Source of the DNA: Polytrichum commune
Taxonomy: Eukaryota > Streptophyta > Polytrichopsida > Polytrichales > Polytrichaceae
Assembly: GCA_950295325.1 (NCBI GenBank)
Contig: OX485803.1
Location: 59,721,554-59,785,553 of the forward strand
Direction of reading: 5' to 3'
DNA length: 64,000 nt
In this document: piece by piece, positions 60,946-64,000 of the stretch
How the letters are laid out: the number at the start of each line of letters is the position of its first letter
How positions within the stretch are numbered: the first letter of the stretch is position 1
The notes under the pieces: generated by a model
The model's database searches: none
What the model saw: only the letters and a program-made list of their open reading frames with translations
What the model was told of the DNA's origin: nothing
Made by a program: the position numbers and the translations under genes

Positions 60946-62024
60946 TTTTTAATACTTTGAACTGCTTTTGAACTAGAACCCTTGTGTGAACTCCTTGGGT
61001 CAAAAAATGCTCTCATCCAATAGCATTGTTCAATTTCATAGTTTATTTGATCTTGGACTCTAGTGTAAATCCACCCTGAGTATCCAGCCCGTCAACATGG
61101 ATGTCAACAAGGATATGTGTATGCCCGGGGGGTGCACTATACTAAACACATATGACTATAAGTTAGTGCTCCAAAGGGTTATTAAATTGAACTTTGTTGT
61201 ACCACGTAAACTACACAAATTATAACTTACAATTATGTACATGTATGGAGGACCTTTGAAAATATACAACATTTGTACTTGCATGGTAGTGTCAATATGT
61301 TAGATCTTGGTTGTGATTATGGTGTGTGCTTTTTTGGCACACTTGAAGCTAAAATTGTTAAAAAGAAAAAATTTAAAAGAAAAGCAATGAGGTAAACCAT
61401 CTTATTTTATTATAAACACAAATTTTGATTTAAAAAACTCCAATTAGGGTTTAATTTGTTGGGAAGGTTTATAAGATGCGTAGAAAGTTTGGTACTTGTT
61501 GGTTGGAGTATAGGTATCCAATTGAATTGATGGACTGTCCGTCAAACATGAAGATTGGTTTAGGTTGGTATGAAAAAGAACCAACAACAAGTCAACATAA
61601 AATCTTATTGATCATTTGATGGTAGACTTAGAAACAATAATTGCATTAGCTTTTATGACATATATTGCATACTTAGATGCTTATAAGTCACATCCAAGAG
61701 ATGAAAAAATCTTCAACATTAATGGATGCTAGGGTTTTGCATTATACATATGATATGAGTTGATTGTTATTCAAAAGTAGATTTGTACATTTATATTAAT
61801 GACTATATGTGCATGTATTTTTATGTATATTTATCATTGTCATTGTACGTGTATTGCTTAATTTTACAACAACAAACATGTATATAGGGGGTTTTTAGAG
61901 TGCGTTGCAAACACATGTGATGCTTGGTTTTCATGAGAGGTGCACCCCCGGGTGTGTATGTGATAATTTGTACATGAACTCTCAAGGAATATAGATTTGT
62001 GCTATGATGTTGAATCCGTATTTA

Positions 62025-62059
<35 letters not shown>

Positions 62060-63436
62060 GAAATAAAGTCATATGTGATAACTGTGATCACATCTATGTG
62101 GTATGCATATGCATCTAGATCATTTATACAAGCTCAATTCTCAATTTAATTAATTTCCTATCATGTATGCTCATGTTGGAGTAACACCATAAATATTTAG
62201 AGTATTTTCGGGCAATTTTGGACAATTTTTATGTCTTTTTCTTATATATCAAAAAGTAAACTTAAACCCCTCTGTATGACACTGAAAAGGGAATGCCCTA
62301 GCGTCAGATTGTAGGAACTATTATAGAGCCTTGGTTGGACAACCAACTAGAATTGGACATGTGTGGAGGATAATCATAGGTCATAGCACTCTTCCAACCA
62401 ACCACTTGTTGATTTATGATAAACTTATGGTACATGAAAATTACTAACCCCAACCTTTCATAGTAGTTGAAAGGTACTACAAAATATGCACAATCATAAA
62501 ATCACCTAATTGAATGGGTCATTTAATTACTTGTGACCGAGATAATACCTCCCAAACATTTATACCCTCACCACACATGGTTCCCATGAGTCACACCAAG
62601 TGTCATCCCTGTCAATTTGAGTAGAGGTGCAAAAGATAGAAGAGCCAGTCAATGAATATTCTCCCACACTTTAAATGATCTCATAGACCTTCGCACTTGT
62701 ATTCACTACTGAACACATGAGGGTGTTTGTCATTTTAGTACATAGTCCAATCTCATTATAGCACATGTGTTTGTGGTGTCCATTCTTAACTACAACAAGA
62801 GATTGTATTGCATGCACCTACCGAAACCGCCCCGAAATAGTATGTTCGTTGGAGGTTACTTTTTAAGATGATTTGACACCATAATGAACTTCAGTAACCA
62901 TGGGCAAAACATTGAAAACAAGGGGCTAATTGCAAGATTGCCTTACCCTGGTATTATCTCGTATACATGGCCAATGATGGTTGGCTCTCCGACCAGGACG
63001 AAACTTTGGCTCTTTTCAGGCACCACTTTACATCAACAATCAATTGCAACTGGACTTCGCTTGAGAAGCGAGTTACTAACAACATATGTAACTGAATCTG
63101 ATTGGATGCCAAACTTTGACCCACTCCATAGACCACCCTAAATCTTTTGCCACAACGCAAAGCCAATAATTTGTACCACAAACATACAAGGGACTTCTAC
63201 ATGAATGGATAAAAGACATACTTGGAATCAACAATCCCTATTGCCTTCGCCATAATAACTTATAACTTATCACTCAAACAATATAAGTTATGCGTCCAGT
63301 TGAGAAGCGGGGCCACACAAGCTTTGTGGTCTATATGTTGTGACCCATGTTTGAGTTATTAATTTCTAAGGAGGACATTTGAGGCACTAGTTGATAATAT
63401 TCATATGAATGATTAGGGTAGAGGTGTTTACTACCG
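60946..63436. other. Gene-free stretch, 2.5 kb
   Basis: AT-rich, short random ORFs only. A short fragment of family E is possible at about 62,745-62,800. Nothing else recognised. Confidence 0.5.
62030..62055. repeat. (AT)n microsatellite
   Basis: About 13 uninterrupted AT units. Confidence 0.95.
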
Positions 63437-63438
63437 TA

Positions 63439-63578
63439 GGGTGTTGTCTCGTTCAACACAATATCACTAGTTCTAGGACTTTTTTTGACACATGTTGTAT
63501 CTACATTGATCAAGACAATGGTCAATCCAATGTGGAAATTAGCTTTCAACACTCAAAGTGTTGAATCAGACAACACCC
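63439..63578. mobile_element. MITE with ~22-bp inverted ends flanked by TA
   Basis: Left GGGTGTTGTCTCGTTCAACA; the reverse complement of the right end is GGGTGTTGTCTGATTCAACA. TA dinucleotides flank both sides (63,437-63,438 and 63,579-63,580), compatible with Tc1/mariner-type TA targeting. 140 bp, non-coding. Confidence 0.75.
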
Positions 63579-63580
63579 TA

Positions 63581-64000
63581 TGGTAATGTTGCACTCATAT
63601 TTATGTACATCCAAATTGGTTGGTTAATTAACCCTCACAAAAATGTGTATTTGAACTACATATTTTCATTTTGGTCAAATTTGTTATAAGTGATCCTATA
63701 TGAAGTGCACTTTTCAAAATGATTGAATGCCTTCATGTTATTGAAGATTCAAGTTCAAATATGCAGCTTGGGCACCCTTAAATACAACTACGTACATTCT
63801 ACATTGATCATCAATGTCAAGTATGAGTATATTTTTATTTTATCCTTGATAGAAGATATTGTATAACAAAAAATTCAAACCCATGAATATATAAATTTGA
63901 AATTTGAACTTCGTGAGGCCCATATAAATTGTGTTGATGACCGTATATCGAGACCATGTTTCATATGAGTGTTTAAAACGAATACTTATGTTATTACTAA
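63581..64000. other. Gene-free window end
   Basis: AT-rich; no feature recognised. Confidence 0.5.

Noticed and set aside
1-64000. CRISPR arrays, operons, bacterial-type systems
   Set aside because: The spliced genes and plant transposons show a eukaryotic nuclear origin; tandem repeats present lack spacer-repeat structure.

Overview
The window looks like nuclear DNA from a land plant. It is AT-rich, has long GT-AG introns, and carries four recognisable plant gene families set in dense transposon debris (Copia, LINE, hAT, CACTA-type, Tc1/mariner-type and several MITE families). I cannot name the species. The repeat load and exon sequences make me lean towards a seed-free plant with a large genome, but this is only an impression. 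Layout: (1) 1-4,660 is retroelement wreckage: a degenerate ~70-bp tandem repeat, a broken Copia gag-pol split by a non-autonomous hAT with an 8-bp target duplication, and the 3' end of a LINE. (2) 5,355-7,906 (minus) is a four-exon gene for a small LEA-like protein with an organelle-type presequence and an ABRE/CE3-like pair upstream. (3) 8,113-14,312 has repeats and no recognised gene. (4) 14,313-17,733 (minus) is an ANGUSTIFOLIA/CtBP-like gene that ends early compared with flowering-plant AN. (5) 19,927-23,431 is an apparently intact 3.5-kb foldback transposon with ~760-bp inverted arms, internal ~104-bp repeats and decayed ORFs, inserted in a LINE 3'-UTR copy. (6) 23,439-31,712 is repeats, including a degenerate DDE transposase and a second small hAT. 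(7) 31,713-36,806 and 41,629-51,110 (both plus) are tandem nine-exon equilibrative nucleoside transporter (ENT) genes with identical intron phases. (8) 51,911-56,074 (minus, convergent with the second ENT) is an 11-exon plastid-type SET/Rubisco-LSMT-like protein resembling Arabidopsis At5g14260. (9) 56,075-64,000 is repeat-rich with no gene I can support. The genes do not form an operon or one pathway: a putative organellar stress protein, a CtBP-like growth regulator, two nucleoside transporters and a plastid methyltransferase-like protein sit side by side, as is normal in plant chromosomes. Exon boundaries were worked out by hand from splice signals, reading-frame continuity and family resemblance; no alignment or transcript evidence was available. 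I found no CRISPR array, no rRNA and no convincing intact tRNA. I do not see a clearly new biological system; the foldback element, the short AN gene and the SET protein with a non-canonical motif are the best candidates for follow-up.
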